5,201 nt of DNA from Chloroflexota bacterium (GTDB lineage: Bacteria; Chloroflexota; Anaerolineae; Anaerolineales; Villigracilaceae), in contig VGOX01000204.1 of NCBI GenBank assembly GCA_016875755.1, forward strand, positions 1-5,201, read 5' to 3'. The notes under the pieces are model-generated. The model made no database searches. It was not told the origin of the DNA and worked only from the letters and a program-made list of their open reading frames with translations. Below are positions 1-5,201 of the stretch, piece by piece; positions within the stretch are counted from its first letter, which is position 1, and the number at the start of each line of letters is the position of its first letter. The position numbers were made by a program, and so were the translations under genes.

Positions 1-92
1 CGCGACAACGCCCTTGCCTTCCGCTAATGGTTGGTGCAATCAACCTCCATAAGGGTCTTTCACCCTCTAGTCAACGCCCATGCTGGGCGCAC
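1..92 (-). mobile_element. Group II intron (class C), 5' end of domain I, cut by window edge
   Basis: Read on the minus strand from base 92, the sequence begins with the group II 5' boundary consensus GTGCG and continues GCCCAGCATGGGC. That matches, with few changes, my memory of the first stem of the Oceanobacillus iheyensis group IIC intron (GUGUGCCCGGCAUGGGU). The next landmarks also follow in order: a GAGGGTGAAAGACCC hairpin (stem 52-56 with 62-66), a hairpin at 29-45 (GGTTG with CAACC), then TTAGCGGAAGGCAAGGGCG near the edge, the counterpart of the GCAAGGGUGUC segment of domain I. The element sits directly after a terminator hairpin, the usual target of class C introns. Only the first 92 nucleotides are visible, so EBS1, domains II-VI and any intron-encoded reverse transcriptase are outside the window. 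Whether the copy is complete or a remnant cannot be told. Family assignment is from remembered sequence and structure. Confidence 0.85.
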
Positions 93-95
93 AAT

Positions 96-128
96 AAAAG
101 CAGGGCGACTCATGTCGCCCTGCTTTTT
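96..128 (-). terminator. Intrinsic terminator closing the AOR unit; target site of the intron
   Basis: A perfect stem pairs 96-109 with 114-127 around the four-base loop TCAT (110-113). The core GCAGGGCGAC is GC-rich. On the minus strand the stem is followed by TTTTATT and then the intron, so it is the terminator for the aldehyde oxidoreductase gene that ends about 58 bases upstream. On the plus strand the stem is followed by TTTTTCTTT, so it could also stop transcription arriving from the left. The 58 bases between the terminator and the AOR stop codon hold nothing else that I can recognise. Confidence 0.9.
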
Positions 129-185
129 CTTTCGGGGAGATTCGGTTTCAGGAAACTGGATCAACTGTCGGCTAAGAAAGAGCCG

Positions 186-2012
186 TTAGATGATCTCCAG
201 TTCCTTGAGTTTGGATTCGGGCACAACACCGTTGACCCATCCGCGCTTCTCGTAGTATTCCACGAGCATGTCATCGAGTTCGCAGACGTGGCCCTTGCTG
301 CCGCCCATGGTGGAGGGTTCTTTGGTGAAGCGATCGGGCAGGGTATCGGAACCTTCGCGGAAGCCGTTGAGGTTGTTGATGTGGCGTTCGAGGTTGTAGA
401 CGCGTTCTCCAACTTTGAGCAGGTCGCCTGCGGTGGCTTCAACGCCGACCATGGCGGAATATTGCGCGGCGAAGGCATCCATTGATTCGGCAAAGGTGGC
501 GAATTTGCACAGGTCGAGACAATCGGTGACGGTGTGGACGTTCTGGAAGATCATGATGAGCTCGCCCTTGCCCTTCCACTCGAGCGGGTCGGTGACGGTG
601 GTGGGACCCAGCACGTTGCCGACGACTTCAGCGGCGGGGGTGTAGCCGCGCAGGTGGCAGGCACCGCGGTTGGAGGTGGCGTAGCCGATGCCCATGCCCT
701 TGATGCCGCGCGGGTCGTATGCGGGCACGCCTTGACCTTTGACGGTCATGGCGAGTTCAGGGTGACCGAAGTGAGCGGCAACCGCGTTTGCGCCGTTGGC
801 GAGAACGTCGCCAAAGCCTTTGCGGAAGGCGATCATCTCAGCGGCTTCGACCATCTTGGCGCCGTCGCCCCAATCGATCTTGCCGGAGCCGTTGGTGTAG
901 CCCTTTTCGCTGGCTTCCATCCAAACGGAGAGTGGGTGGCCGACTTCGATGGCGTCGAAACCGTAATCGTTGGCACAGTCAATCATCTTGGCAACGACGC
1001 GAATATCGCTGTTACCGCAGTTCGCGCCGACCGACCAGGCGGGTTCGTATTCGACCGATTCCATGCGCAGACCTGCGTAGGGGCCGTCTTTGATTTCAAC
1101 TTCTTTCTTGCATGCGACGGGGCAGGCGTGACAGGTGGGGTTGTCGACGAGGATATTGTCGTTGACGTATTCACCGCTGATCTTTTCGGCATGTTCGTAT
1201 GCGGTTTGTTGGCTGTTCATGGCAGGCAGACCGCCGATGACGTTGGTCATGTTCATGAGCACGTTCGTACCGTACACGGAGAGACCGCCCTTGCGCGGGG
1301 AGGTGACAACACGCTCATCCATGATCATGGCGAGGGCTGTCTTGTGGGCATCTTTCCACTGATCGCGGTTGGCGGCTTTGACGATTTTCTTTTTGGCTTT
1401 GATGACGATGGCTTTGAGCATTTTGCTTCCGCCCACACAGCCAGTGCCGCCGCGTCCGGAGGCGCGGTCATTTTCGTTGACCCAGCAGGCGTATTTGACG
1501 AGGTTTTCGCCAGCCTGTCCGATGGTGATGACGGTCAGGTCTTTTTCGCCGTATTTTTCTTTGAAGTGCTTGACGGTGTCGTGAACACCCTTGCCCCAAA
1601 CTTCTGAGGCGTCGAGCAGTTCGATCTTGTCATCATGGATGTAGGCGTACACGGGCTTGGCAGATTTGCCTTTGAAGACCAAGCCATCGAAGCCAGCCCA
1701 GCGCAGACGGGCGGCAGACCAGCCGCCATGGTGAGAATCAGTTACGGTTCCAGTGAGAGGCGATTTGGTCACGATCGCCATGCGTCCGCTCATGTTGGCT
1801 TCGGAGCCGGTCAGCGGTCCGTTCATGAAGCACAGGATGTTATCGGGGGAGATTGCATCTACTGTGGGTCCATTATCGAAAACGTACTTGACGCCCAAAC
1901 CGCGTCCGCCGATGTATTTGCGGGCGTCGTCTTCGGCGATGGGCTTGAATTCCACTTTTCCAGCGGAGAGATCTACCCATGCGATCTTGTTTGCATAGCC
2001 ACCTAGTTCCAT
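186..2012 (-). CDS. aor: Tungsten-containing aldehyde:ferredoxin oxidoreductase family protein
   Basis: The 608-residue product matches the usual length of the AOR family (about 600-620), whose members oxidise aldehydes to carboxylic acids in the cytoplasm with ferredoxin, using a tungstopterin and one [4Fe-4S] cluster. In the N-terminal domain, GGRGLG (35-40), SGRMAIVTKSPLTG (75-88) and GRGGTG (186-191) are family signatures for the pterin site. The cluster ligands are C294, C297 and C301 (CxxCxxxC) plus C502. The family's second pterin motif DxxGLC appears as DCLDLC (497-502), with Asp replacing Gly, and the first as NDYGFD (348-353). E318 and H453 (in RGACHLRGY) occupy the places of the active-site Glu and His. 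There is no export signal. The start is supported by AAGGAGA at 2018-2024, five bases upstream. It is transcribed alone, away from the plus-strand genes, and ends at a strong terminator. Substrate is unknown: acetaldehyde-, formaldehyde- and aromatic-aldehyde-type enzymes cannot be separated by eye. Confidence 0.95.
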   Translation of the reverse strand: MELGGYANKIAWVDLSAGKVEFKPIAEDDARKYIGGRGLGVKYVFDNGPTVDAISPDNILCFMNGPLTGSEANMSGRMAIVTKSPLTGTVTDSHHGGWSAARLRWAGFDGLVFKGKSAKPVYAYIHDDKIELLDASEVWGKGVHDTVKHFKEKYGEKDLTVITIGQAGENLVKYACWVNENDRASGRGGTGCVGGSKMLKAIVIKAKKKIVKAANRDQWKDAHKTALAMIMDERVVTSPRKGGLSVYGTNVLMNMTNVIGGLPAMNSQQTAYEHAEKISGEYVNDNILVDNPTCHACPVACKKEVEIKDGPYAGLRMESVEYEPAWSVGANCGNSDIRVVAKMIDCANDYGFDAIEVGHPLSVWMEASEKGYTNGSGKIDWGDGAKMVEAAEMIAFRKGFGDVLANGANAVAAHFGHPELAMTVKGQGVPAYDPRGIKGMGIGYATSNRGACHLRGYTPAAEVVGNVLGPTTVTDPLEWKGKGELIMIFQNVHTVTDCLDLCKFATFAESMDAFAAQYSAMVGVEATAGDLLKVGERVYNLERHINNLNGFREGSDTLPDRFTKEPSTMGGSKGHVCELDDMLVEYYEKRGWVNGVVPESKLKELEII

Positions 2013-2017
2013 GATTG

Positions 2018-2024
2018 TCTCCTT
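2018..2024 (-). promoter_or_regulatory. Shine-Dalgarno of the AOR gene
   Basis: AAGGAGA on the minus strand lies five bases before the ATG at 2012. It fixes this start codon and contrasts with the divergent plus-strand gene, which has no such site. Confidence 0.8.
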
Positions 2025-2071
2025 ATGTTGAAATGAGAATAGGACGGCTGAGCGCCGCCCACACTATAGAT

Positions 2072-2100
2072 AGAATAGCATTTTGATATTTTCGATTCAA
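2072..2100 (-). promoter_or_regulatory. Predicted sigma-70-type promoter of the AOR gene (extended -10)
   Basis: On the minus strand, TTGAAT (2100-2095) is followed after exactly 17 bases by TATTCT (2077-2072). TGC directly precedes the -10, giving an extended -10 (TGnTATTCT). Each hexamer matches the consensus at 4 of 6 positions and the spacer is AT-rich. The predicted start is near 2065, giving a leader of about 52 bases that contains the Shine-Dalgarno at 2018-2024. This is read from sequence only. Confidence 0.6.
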
Positions 2101-2126
2101 TAATTAAATATTTTCTTAACCGAAAG

Positions 2127-2144
2127 ATGTGACGTTTGTCATAT
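2127..2144. promoter_or_regulatory. CRP/FNR-family-like operator palindrome in the divergent intergenic gap
   Basis: ATGTGAC, four spacer bases, then GTCATAT form an inverted repeat with 6 of 7 positions paired, fitting the TGTGA-N6-TCACA layout of CRP/FNR-type regulators (right half TCATA). Its centre (2135.5) lies about 70 bases upstream of the predicted AOR start (near 2065) and about 69 bases upstream of the predicted start of the plus-strand unit (near 2204). Such a placement is compatible with class I activation of one or both. The regulator is not in the window and could respond to cAMP, oxygen or nitric oxide. Confidence 0.5.
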
Positions 2145-2191
2145 TGCGCCGACTTTCACAAGAAGTGGAACGCTTGAAATTCGAAGTGCGA

Positions 2192-2197
2192 TATACT
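2192..2197 (+). promoter_or_regulatory. Possible -10 element for the bi-domain oxidoreductase gene
   Basis: TATACT matches the -10 consensus at 5 of 6 positions and ends only seven bases before the ATG at 2205. No acceptable -35 hexamer lies 16-19 bases upstream (AACGCT at the 17-base spacing), so the promoter may depend on an activator. Transcription from it would begin at or within a base or so of the start codon. Confidence 0.4.
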
Positions 2198-2204
2198 TTT
2201 ATGC

Positions 2205-4352
2205 ATGAAACAACTTTTACAAAACATAAAAAATGGACAAACGATCATTGAGGATGTTCCCGTCCCCACCCCGCGTGAAGGGCAGGCGCTGGTAAAGGTT
2301 TCTGCCAGCCTCGTTTCGGCGGGAACGGAACGTATGGTGGTTGAGTTTGCTGAAAAAAGTTATCTTGGCAAGGCGCGCTCGCGCCCCGACCTTGTGAAAC
2401 AAACGCTCGATAAAGCCAAACGCGAAGGCATTATGCCAACGGTTCAGGCTGTGTTCAATCGTCTTGACCAGCCGATGGGGCTTGGGTATTCCACGGCAGG
2501 AACCATTGTGGCGCTCGGCAAAAATATGCAGGGCTTCAAGGTCGGTCAACGGGTGGCATGTGCGGGCGGCGGATACGCCACACACGCCGAATACAATGTT
2601 GTGCCGCGTAATCTTTTAACGCCGCTCCCCAAAAATGTTGACTTTGAATCTGCCGCCTTCACCACGCTTGGCGCAATCGCATTACACGGTTTTCGTCTTG
2701 CCGAGCCGCAACTTGGCGAGAATGTTGCCGTGATCGGTTTGGGTCTGTTGGGATTATTGACGATTCAAATCGCCTCTGCTGCGGGATGTAACGTCCTCGG
2801 TATTGACATTGACCCGAAACGTGTCAAACTCGCTTCTTCTCTTAACGTGCAGGCTGTTACACGCAAACAGGCAGAATTTGCCGCTGCGGCATTCACCGCC
2901 AACCGCGGCTTTGACAGCATCATCATCTGCGCGGACACTTCGTCGAATGACCCTGTTGAATTGGCAGGCGTCATCGCCCGTGACCGCGCCAAAGTGGTTG
3001 CCACAGGCGCAGTGGGACTGAACTTCCCGCGCAAGGTGTATTACGAAAAAGAGATCGCCTTCATCAACTCCCGCTCGTATGGGCCTGGCCGTTACGATTC
3101 AAATTATGAAGAGAATGGACAGGATTACCCCATCGGCTATGTCCGCTGGACGGAGGGACGCAACTTCCAAGCCGTGGTGGATCTGCTTTCCAGTCGAAAG
3201 TTGAAGGTCGAAAGTCTTATCAGTCATCGCTTCGATATTGAAGACGGGGTGAAAGCCTATGAAGTCATTACAGGTAAGAAGAAGGAACCTTTCCTTGGGG
3301 TGTTGCTGACGTATCCTCCAGTTGAAAAGTTGGAAGGTTCGAAGGCTGTAAAGTTTAACGTTCAAACATTTAAGCGTTCAAACGTTATAACTCTCGGGGT
3401 TCTTGGGGCTGGTCTTTTCGCCAACTCCACGCTTTTGCCCATTCTCAAAAATAACAAAGACTTTGATCTGGTGGGTATTGCCTCCTCGGGCGGACTGCAC
3501 GCGCAGCATTCTGGGAAGAAATTCGGCTTCCAGTATGCTACTTCCAGCGAAGACGAAATCATCAATGATAAAAATATAAACACGGTTGCCATTCTCACCC
3601 GTCACGATTCTCATGCGGATTTGGTAGTGAAGGCGTTGAAGGCTGGCAAGCATGTGTTTGTGGAGAAACCGCTGGCAATCAATAATGTTCAGCTTTTAGC
3701 GATTAGTAAACAGTTAAAAGCTAATAGTCAATCGCTTCTTACCGTTGGTTTCAACCGTCGCTTTGCCCCTTTAATCAAAAATCTAAAATCTCAAATCGTG
3801 AATCGCGCCGAGCCTTTGCACGCACATTACCGCGTCAATGCTGGTTTTATCCCCGCCAATCACTGGACTCAAGACCCAGCCATCGGCGGCGGACGTATCA
3901 TCGGCGAAGCGTGTCACTTCATTGATGTGTTGACTTTTCTTGTCGGTGCGCCTCCTGTGAGTGTGAGTGCGCATGCCCTGCCGAATAATGGTAAGTACAG
4001 CGAAGACAATGTCTCGATGACGTTTACCTTCCCTGATGGTTCGCTCGGTGTGGTGGATTATCTCGCCAATGGCGATAAGTCCATGCCGAAGGAGCGGCTT
4101 GAGGTGTTTTGTGAAGGAATGGTGGCGGTTCTCGATGATTACGTCTCGTTGAGTGTGGTGAAGGATGGAAAGAAGAAAGTGGAAAGCGGAGCACAGGATA
4201 AAGGCTGGAGGGCGGAAATATCTGCGTTTGCCGAAGCAATCAAGAGCGGGGGCGAGGCGCCGATTCCGTATGAGCAGTTGATCGGTGTGACCAAATCCAC
4301 ATTTGCGGCGGTGGATTCGATCCGTAGTCGAAATCCAGCGCAGATCAAGTAA
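2205..4352 (+). CDS. Bi-domain oxidoreductase: zinc-less MDR (alcohol dehydrogenase-like) fused to a Gfo/Idh/MocA domain
   Basis: The 715-residue product joins two dehydrogenase modules. Residues 1 to about 370 are a medium-chain dehydrogenase: GroES-like part, then a Rossmann fold with GLGLLG (178-183) and D201 after strand two, which favours NAD(H). The usual catalytic Cys and the His-Glu pair are replaced (SAGTE at 39-43, GYSTAG at 94-99) and the structural four-Cys loop is absent, so this half probably binds no zinc. Residues from about 395 form a Gfo/Idh/MocA domain with GAGLFA (401-406), EKP (487-489) and HFID (571-574), including likely catalytic K488, H571 and D574. Proteins of this design are often found near exopolysaccharide or heparinase-type genes and are presumed to act on sugars; the reaction is unknown. 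The 5' end aligns with what I recall of the family (MKQLLQNIKNG) and no upstream in-frame start exists before a stop at 2175, yet no Shine-Dalgarno is visible. Four tandem-repeat patches lie in its 3' half. Confidence 0.92.
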   Translation: MKQLLQNIKNGQTIIEDVPVPTPREGQALVKVSASLVSAGTERMVVEFAEKSYLGKARSRPDLVKQTLDKAKREGIMPTVQAVFNRLDQPMGLGYSTAGTIVALGKNMQGFKVGQRVACAGGGYATHAEYNVVPRNLLTPLPKNVDFESAAFTTLGAIALHGFRLAEPQLGENVAVIGLGLLGLLTIQIASAAGCNVLGIDIDPKRVKLASSLNVQAVTRKQAEFAAAAFTANRGFDSIIICADTSSNDPVELAGVIARDRAKVVATGAVGLNFPRKVYYEKEIAFINSRSYGPGRYDSNYEENGQDYPIGYVRWTEGRNFQAVVDLLSSRKLKVESLISHRFDIEDGVKAYEVITGKKKEPFLGVLLTYPPVEKLEGSKAVKFNVQTFKRSNVITLGVLGAGLFANSTLLPILKNNKDFDLVGIASSGGLHAQHSGKKFGFQYATSSEDEIINDKNINTVAILTRHDSHADLVVKALKAGKHVFVEKPLAINNVQLLAISKQLKANSQSLLTVGFNRRFAPLIKNLKSQIVNRAEPLHAHYRVNAGFIPANHWTQDPAIGGGRIIGEACHFIDVLTFLVGAPPVSVSAHALPNNGKYSEDNVSMTFTFPDGSLGVVDYLANGDKSMPKERLEVFCEGMVAVLDDYVSLSVVKDGKKKVESGAQDKGWRAEISAFAEAIKSGGEAPIPYEQLIGVTKSTFAAVDSIRSRNPAQIK
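3193..3216 (+). repeat. Degenerate heptamer tandem repeat, patch 1, inside the bi-domain gene
   Basis: Three consecutive 7-base units, GTCGAAA, GTTGAAG and GTCGAAA, are followed by a partial GTC. The first and third are identical, so GTCGAAAGT recurs at a distance of 14 bases. It encodes about residues 330-338, late in the MDR domain. Being short, it could be chance on its own. It is listed because three clearer patches follow. Confidence 0.5.
3321..3391 (+). repeat. Degenerate octamer tandem repeat at the interdomain linker, patch 2
   Basis: Nine tandem units of 8 bases (one of 7, at 3353) start at 3321, 3329, 3337, 3345, 3353, 3360, 3368, 3376 and 3384. Most fit GTTNNAAN; GTTCAAAC occurs twice exactly (3360 and 3376). 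The array encodes residues 373-396, which is the linker between the MDR domain and the first strand of the Gfo/Idh/MocA domain. A period of 8 is not a multiple of three, so codon structure alone does not explain it. Confidence 0.75.
3691..3732 (+). repeat. Degenerate heptamer tandem repeat, patch 3
   Basis: Six uninterrupted 7-base units, each beginning AG, start at 3691, 3698, 3705, 3712, 3719 and 3726. The consensus is roughly AGYNAAT, for example AGCTAAT then AGTCAAT. They encode about residues 496-510, the helix after the EKP motif of the Gfo/Idh/MocA domain, a region where this family tolerates variation. The unit differs from those of patches 1 and 2. Confidence 0.75.
3771..3805 (+). 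repeat. Degenerate heptamer tandem repeat, patch 4
   Basis: Five consecutive 7-base units start at 3771, 3778, 3785, 3792 and 3799, with AAAATCT present twice in tandem and the others (TTAATCA, CAAATCG, TGAATCG) sharing the AATC core. They encode residues 523-534 of the Gfo/Idh/MocA domain, just after the FNRRFAP segment. The motif resembles heptamer STRR sequences reported from filamentous cyanobacteria, though I cannot confirm identity. Confidence 0.75.
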
Positions 4353-4354
4353 AC

Positions 4355-4358
4355 GAGG
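4355..4358 (+). promoter_or_regulatory. Shine-Dalgarno that decides the acetyltransferase start
   Basis: GAGG lies five bases before the ATG at 4364 but only two bases before the in-frame GTG at 4361. The ATG is therefore the better start even though the open frame includes the GTG. Confidence 0.6.
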
Positions 4359-4363
4359 CTGTG

Positions 4364-4915
4364 ATGCGAATCGTAACATTCGACGGGCAGGATGAGCATT
4401 TGAAGCGTCAGATGGCGCAGTTGCTGGTGGAGGCCTTCCGCGAGCATTGGCCGGACGCGTGGGAGACGCTGGAGGATGGGCTGGAGGAGGTGGGGGAGAT
4501 GCTGGAGGCGGAACGTATCTGCCGTGTGGCGCTGGATGACGATGGCACCTTGCTCGGCATGATCGGTGGGATTCCGCAATATGACGGCAATGTCTGGGAA
4601 TTGCATCCGCTGGTTGTGCAGCCTGCGCTGCATGGACGGGGCATTGGGCGCGCATTGGTGGTGGATTTTGAGGGACAAGTGCGCCTGCGCGGCGGGCTGA
4701 CGATCCTACTTGGTACGGATGATGAGGATGGAATGACCTCACTTTCGGACACAGACCTGTATGATGACCTGTGGGGGAAGATTCGTACGATCCGCAACTT
4801 GAAGGGACACCCGTTCGAGTTTTATCAGAAAATGGGATATGTCATTACGGGAGTTGTGCCCGATGCGAATGGCTTGGGCAAACCTGATATTTTTATGTCA
4901 AAGCGGGTGAGGTGA
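4364..4915 (+). CDS. GNAT-family N-acetyltransferase (possibly aminoglycoside 6'-type)
   Basis: The 183-residue protein is a complete single-domain GNAT acetyltransferase, which transfers the acetyl group of acetyl-CoA to an amine. The acetyl-CoA pyrophosphate loop is HGRGIG (90-95), preceded by the strand ELHPLVVQP (79-87); His stands where Arg or Gln is usual at the first position of (R/Q)xxGxG. Motif B is FYQKMGYVITG (153-163). The pattern GIPQYDGNVWELHPL and the length recall a group annotated as AAC(6')-type aminoglycoside acetyltransferases, but this rests on memory and the substrate is not established. The gene follows the bi-domain oxidoreductase by 11 bases and is probably cotranscribed and dependent on the same promoter, since no promoter is visible between them. 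No convincing hairpin terminator follows; only a loose T-rich stretch near 4926-4936 does. Confidence 0.88.
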   Translation: MRIVTFDGQDEHLKRQMAQLLVEAFREHWPDAWETLEDGLEEVGEMLEAERICRVALDDDGTLLGMIGGIPQYDGNVWELHPLVVQPALHGRGIGRALVVDFEGQVRLRGGLTILLGTDDEDGMTSLSDTDLYDDLWGKIRTIRNLKGHPFEFYQKMGYVITGVVPDANGLGKPDIFMSKRVR

Positions 4916-4952
4916 AAAATCGCTGTTGTTTTTTGTGCCATTAATCACATAG

Positions 4953-5013
4953 GGTGACTTGCGACTGCTGAATGAAGTATGAAAATGGGGAAGTCGTTAT
5001 ATAACTAGTCACC
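4953..5013. repeat. Inverted repeat and palindrome at the insertion sequence end
   Basis: GGTGACT (4953-4959) is exactly complementary to AGTCACC (5007-5013), with 47 bases between. Inside this interval GTTATATAAC (4996-5005) is a perfect ten-base palindrome. They lie between the transposase stop and the presumed tip of the element, where subterminal transposase sites or a hairpin limiting transcription could sit. No function is shown. Confidence 0.45.
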
Positions 5014-5024
5014 TGACAGTTTAC

Positions 5025-5201
5025 TCAACAAGAACATAGAGATAGCGAGAACGATTGAGAATGTAACAAGAACCGCTCAATTAGGCGCAAGCCAATTTGA
5101 AAAAGGCTCAAGTCGCGACGGTCTTTGCGATCGACAAGATGACGCAGACCAGATCGAATAGCGCGGCTGCCACTCGAAAGGAGCCAGGCATAGAGGAAAA
5201 C
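5025..5201 (-). CDS. IS4-family-like transposase, C-terminal fragment (58 residues)
   Basis: From the right edge to a TGA at 5027-5025 the minus strand encodes 58 residues without a stop. The hydrophobic start (VFLYAWLLSSGS), then LVDRKDRRDLSLFQIGLRL and ERFL, resembles the tail of IS4-type DDE transposases, where a hydrophobic helix is followed by a DRxDRRDLSLFRxG-type segment. The catalytic DDE residues would lie upstream, outside the window. The last residues (FSLSLCSC) do not resemble the tail I remember for these proteins, so a late frameshift or decay is possible. Family assignment is by remembered motif only. Confidence 0.65.
   Translation of the reverse strand, partial: VFLYAWLLSSGSRAIRSGLRHLVDRKDRRDLSLFQIGLRLIERFLLHSQSFSLSLCSC

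Larger units (their letters stand above)
4948..5201 (-). mobile_element. Insertion sequence, transposase-distal end (IS4-like), cut by window edge
   Basis: This stretch holds the 3' end of a transposase reading in from the right edge and about 75 bases of noncoding sequence beyond its stop. The outer tip is placed near 4948 because AGGGTGACTTGCGACTG (4951-4967) looks like a terminal repeat, but the other end of the element is outside the window, so the boundary is a guess within about 30 bases. No target duplication can be checked. Confidence 0.55.

Noticed and set aside
29..127. Row of four hairpins that first suggested a small RNA or a repeat array read on the plus strand
   Set aside because: The first three are better explained as domain I stems of a group IIC intron read on the minus strand, and the fourth as the AOR terminator.
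27..485. Plus-strand open frame of 152 codons at the left edge
   Set aside because: It runs through the intron end, the terminator hairpin and the antisense of the AOR 3' end, and shows no ribosome site or protein family features.
534..1607. Long plus-strand open frame (357 codons) opposite the AOR gene
   Set aside because: It is antisense to a well-supported AOR coding sequence with all family motifs. Its product is low-complexity (rich in Val, Phe, Asp, Gly) with no recognisable domain, as expected for a mirror frame of GC-rich coding DNA.
2166..2180. Possible sigma-54 promoter (TGGAAC then TTGAA)
   Set aside because: The spacing between the GG and any GC element does not fit the -24/-12 arrangement, and the second element lacks GC.
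4361..4363. GTG as the start of the acetyltransferase
   Set aside because: It lies only two bases from the GAGG ribosome site, whereas the ATG three bases later has normal spacing.
3783..4742. Minus-strand open frame of 319 codons spanning two plus-strand genes
   Set aside because: It crosses the end of the bi-domain gene and most of the acetyltransferase gene, and its product is rich in Pro, His, Arg and Ala without any motif. It is a shadow frame.
4916..4947. Terminator after the acetyltransferase gene
   Set aside because: There is a T-rich run but no stable stem before it, so I do not call a terminator.

Overview
The window looks like a piece of a bacterial chromosome, most plausibly an anaerobic or facultative member of the Chloroflexota (Anaerolineae-like). 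That placement is an inference from protein style and gene mix (tungsten-type aldehyde oxidoreductase, two-domain sugar-type oxidoreductase, a group IIC intron and an IS4-like transposase), not from a marker gene. The core is a divergent pair: an aldehyde:ferredoxin oxidoreductase (AOR) family gene on the minus strand (186-2012), and on the plus strand a two-gene unit made of a bi-domain oxidoreductase (2205-4352) and a GNAT acetyltransferase (4364-4915). The 192-base gap between the divergent starts holds a good extended -10 promoter for AOR, a weak -10 for the plus-strand unit placed so that its mRNA could be leaderless, and a CRP/FNR-type palindrome (2127-2144) about 70 bases upstream of both predicted transcription starts.

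Both edges are mobile DNA. On the left, bases 92 down to 1 on the minus strand are the 5' end of a group II intron RNA of the class C type. It starts with GTGCG one short T-rich step after a near-perfect intrinsic terminator hairpin that closes the AOR transcription unit. This is the typical integration site of group IIC introns. The intron body and any reverse transcriptase lie outside the window. On the right, bases 5201 down to 5025 on the minus strand encode the last 58 residues of what looks like an IS4-family transposase, followed by the probable end of that insertion sequence.

The least expected internal feature is a set of four patches of degenerate tandem repeats with a period of 7 or 8 bases inside the bi-domain oxidoreductase gene (3193-3216, 3321-3391, 3691-3732, 3771-3805). 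All are in its 3' half and the longest coincides with the linker between the two domains. They resemble the short tandemly repeated (STRR-type) heptamers known from some cyanobacteria, here kept in frame inside a coding sequence.

Functionally, AOR would oxidise aldehydes to acids (or run in reverse) with ferredoxin. The bi-domain protein has two NAD(P)-binding dehydrogenase modules and belongs to a family usually seen near polysaccharide or sugar metabolism genes. The GNAT enzyme acetylates an unknown small molecule. Nothing in the window ties the three into one pathway beyond the shared regulatory gap and the close spacing of the last two genes.
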